From NCBI GenBank assembly GCA_016875255.1, contig VGRU01000232.1, positions 1-5,533 on the forward strand: a DNA stretch of 5,533 nt. Reading direction: 5' to 3'. A program made the translations under genes and the position numbers. The notes beneath the pieces were generated by a model. The model worked only from the letters and a program-made list of their open reading frames with translations, had not been told where the DNA came from and did not search any database. How positions within the stretch are numbered: the stretch's first letter is position 1; each line of letters starts with the position of its first letter. Shown piece after piece: positions 5,101 to 5,533 of the stretch. Source of the DNA: Deltaproteobacteria bacterium (GTDB taxonomy: Bacteria > Desulfobacterota > BSN033 > UBA1163).

Positions 5101-5533
5101 ATGAAGATCGACATCTTTAATCACATTTTCCCCAAATCTTTTTATGACAAAATGCTCAGCGTTGCTCCAAATGCCAAGGACATGAACAAACGGGTGCGGA
5201 ATATACCCTCCATCGTAGATCTCGATGAGCGATTCAGAATTATGGATCGCTTTGGAGACTACGTCCAGGTGATTTGTTTGCCCAATCCACCCATTGAGTC
5301 TTTTGCCTCTCCACCTCTTTCCACAGAGCTGGCAAAACTAGCCAATGACGGAATGGCTGAGTTGGTCAGGAAATATCCGGATCGTTTCCCTGGTTTTATC
5401 GCTTCGTTGCCCATGAATGACCCGGAGGGGCTGTTAAAAGAAGCAAGGCGAGCGATCATAGATCTCAAGGCCGTGGGGGTGCAGATCTTTACGAATGTAT
5501 CGGGAAGACCTCTGGATAAACCCGAAACCAAAA
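5101..5533 (+). CDS. amidohydrolase family 2 protein (ACMSD/LigW-like fold), N-terminal part
   Basis: The first 144 codons run off the right edge. The ATG follows the permease TAA with no gap, and AGGGAGG at 5089-5095 inside the permease end provides a ribosome site 5 bases away, so it belongs to the same operon. The N-terminus MKIDIFNHIFPKSFYDKM is the first strand of a metal-dependent TIM barrel. Further on come DLDERFRIMDRFG (40-52), YPDRFPGFIASLPMNDPEG (92-110) and GVQIFTNVSGRPLDKPE (126-142), a run typical of amidohydrolase family 2. Relatives include aminocarboxymuconate-semialdehyde decarboxylase, 5-carboxyvanillate and gamma-resorcylate decarboxylases and 4-oxalomesaconate hydratase. 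The usual HxH metal pair after the first strand reads F6-N7-H8, so the first His is absent. By context it probably acts on the compound imported by the TRAP system, as a hydrolase or decarboxylase; the reaction is not determinable here. Confidence 0.85.
   Translation, partial: MKIDIFNHIFPKSFYDKMLSVAPNAKDMNKRVRNIPSIVDLDERFRIMDRFGDYVQVICLPNPPIESFASPPLSTELAKLANDGMAELVRKYPDRFPGFIASLPMNDPEGLLKEARRAIIDLKAVGVQIFTNVSGRPLDKPETK

Noticed and set aside
5259..5531. Open frame of 90 codons on the - strand
   Set aside because: It is antisense to a clear amidohydrolase reading frame with strong family motifs and a good ribosome site.

Overview
The window looks like chromosomal DNA from a Gram-negative-type bacterium of moderate GC content. 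The genes it carries (a TAXI-type TRAP transporter with a fused permease, next to a family-2 amidohydrolase) would fit an uncultured Desulfobacterota-like ('deltaproteobacterial') organism. That placement rests on gene content and general style only and is low confidence. There are no tRNA or rRNA genes, no CRISPR array, no integrase or transposase gene and no phage gene.

Layout. (1) Bases 1-170 hold the C-terminal end of a DUF554 membrane protein on the + strand. (2) Facing it, on the - strand, is a two-gene unit: a NUDIX hydrolase of ADP-ribose pyrophosphatase type (1682 to 1104), then an EamA/DMT-family membrane transporter (1081 to 176). Its stop lies only 5 bases from the DUF554 stop. 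(3) A 457-base non-coding region (1683-2139) carries a good promoter for the NUDIX gene, a probable back-to-back promoter firing rightward, a cluster of inverted repeats built from a GATTNCACAGAT word, and two tiny unrecognised reading frames. (4) From 2140 to the right edge runs a tight + strand operon: a TAXI periplasmic solute-binding protein, a fused DctQM-like TRAP permease, and the first 144 codons of a family-2 amidohydrolase whose ATG follows the permease stop directly.

How the genes work together. The TAXI protein should capture a small, probably carboxylate-containing solute in the periplasm and hand it to the ion-driven permease. The co-transcribed amidohydrolase-fold enzyme is then the natural candidate to act on the imported compound in the cytoplasm. 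The substrate cannot be read from the sequence. The NUDIX/DMT pair is a separate unit with no evident link to the transporter.

Nothing here is clearly a new type of system. The points most worth a second look are the palindromic repeat cluster in the intergenic region and the amidohydrolase, whose first metal-binding histidine (the usual N-terminal HxH) reads as Phe.
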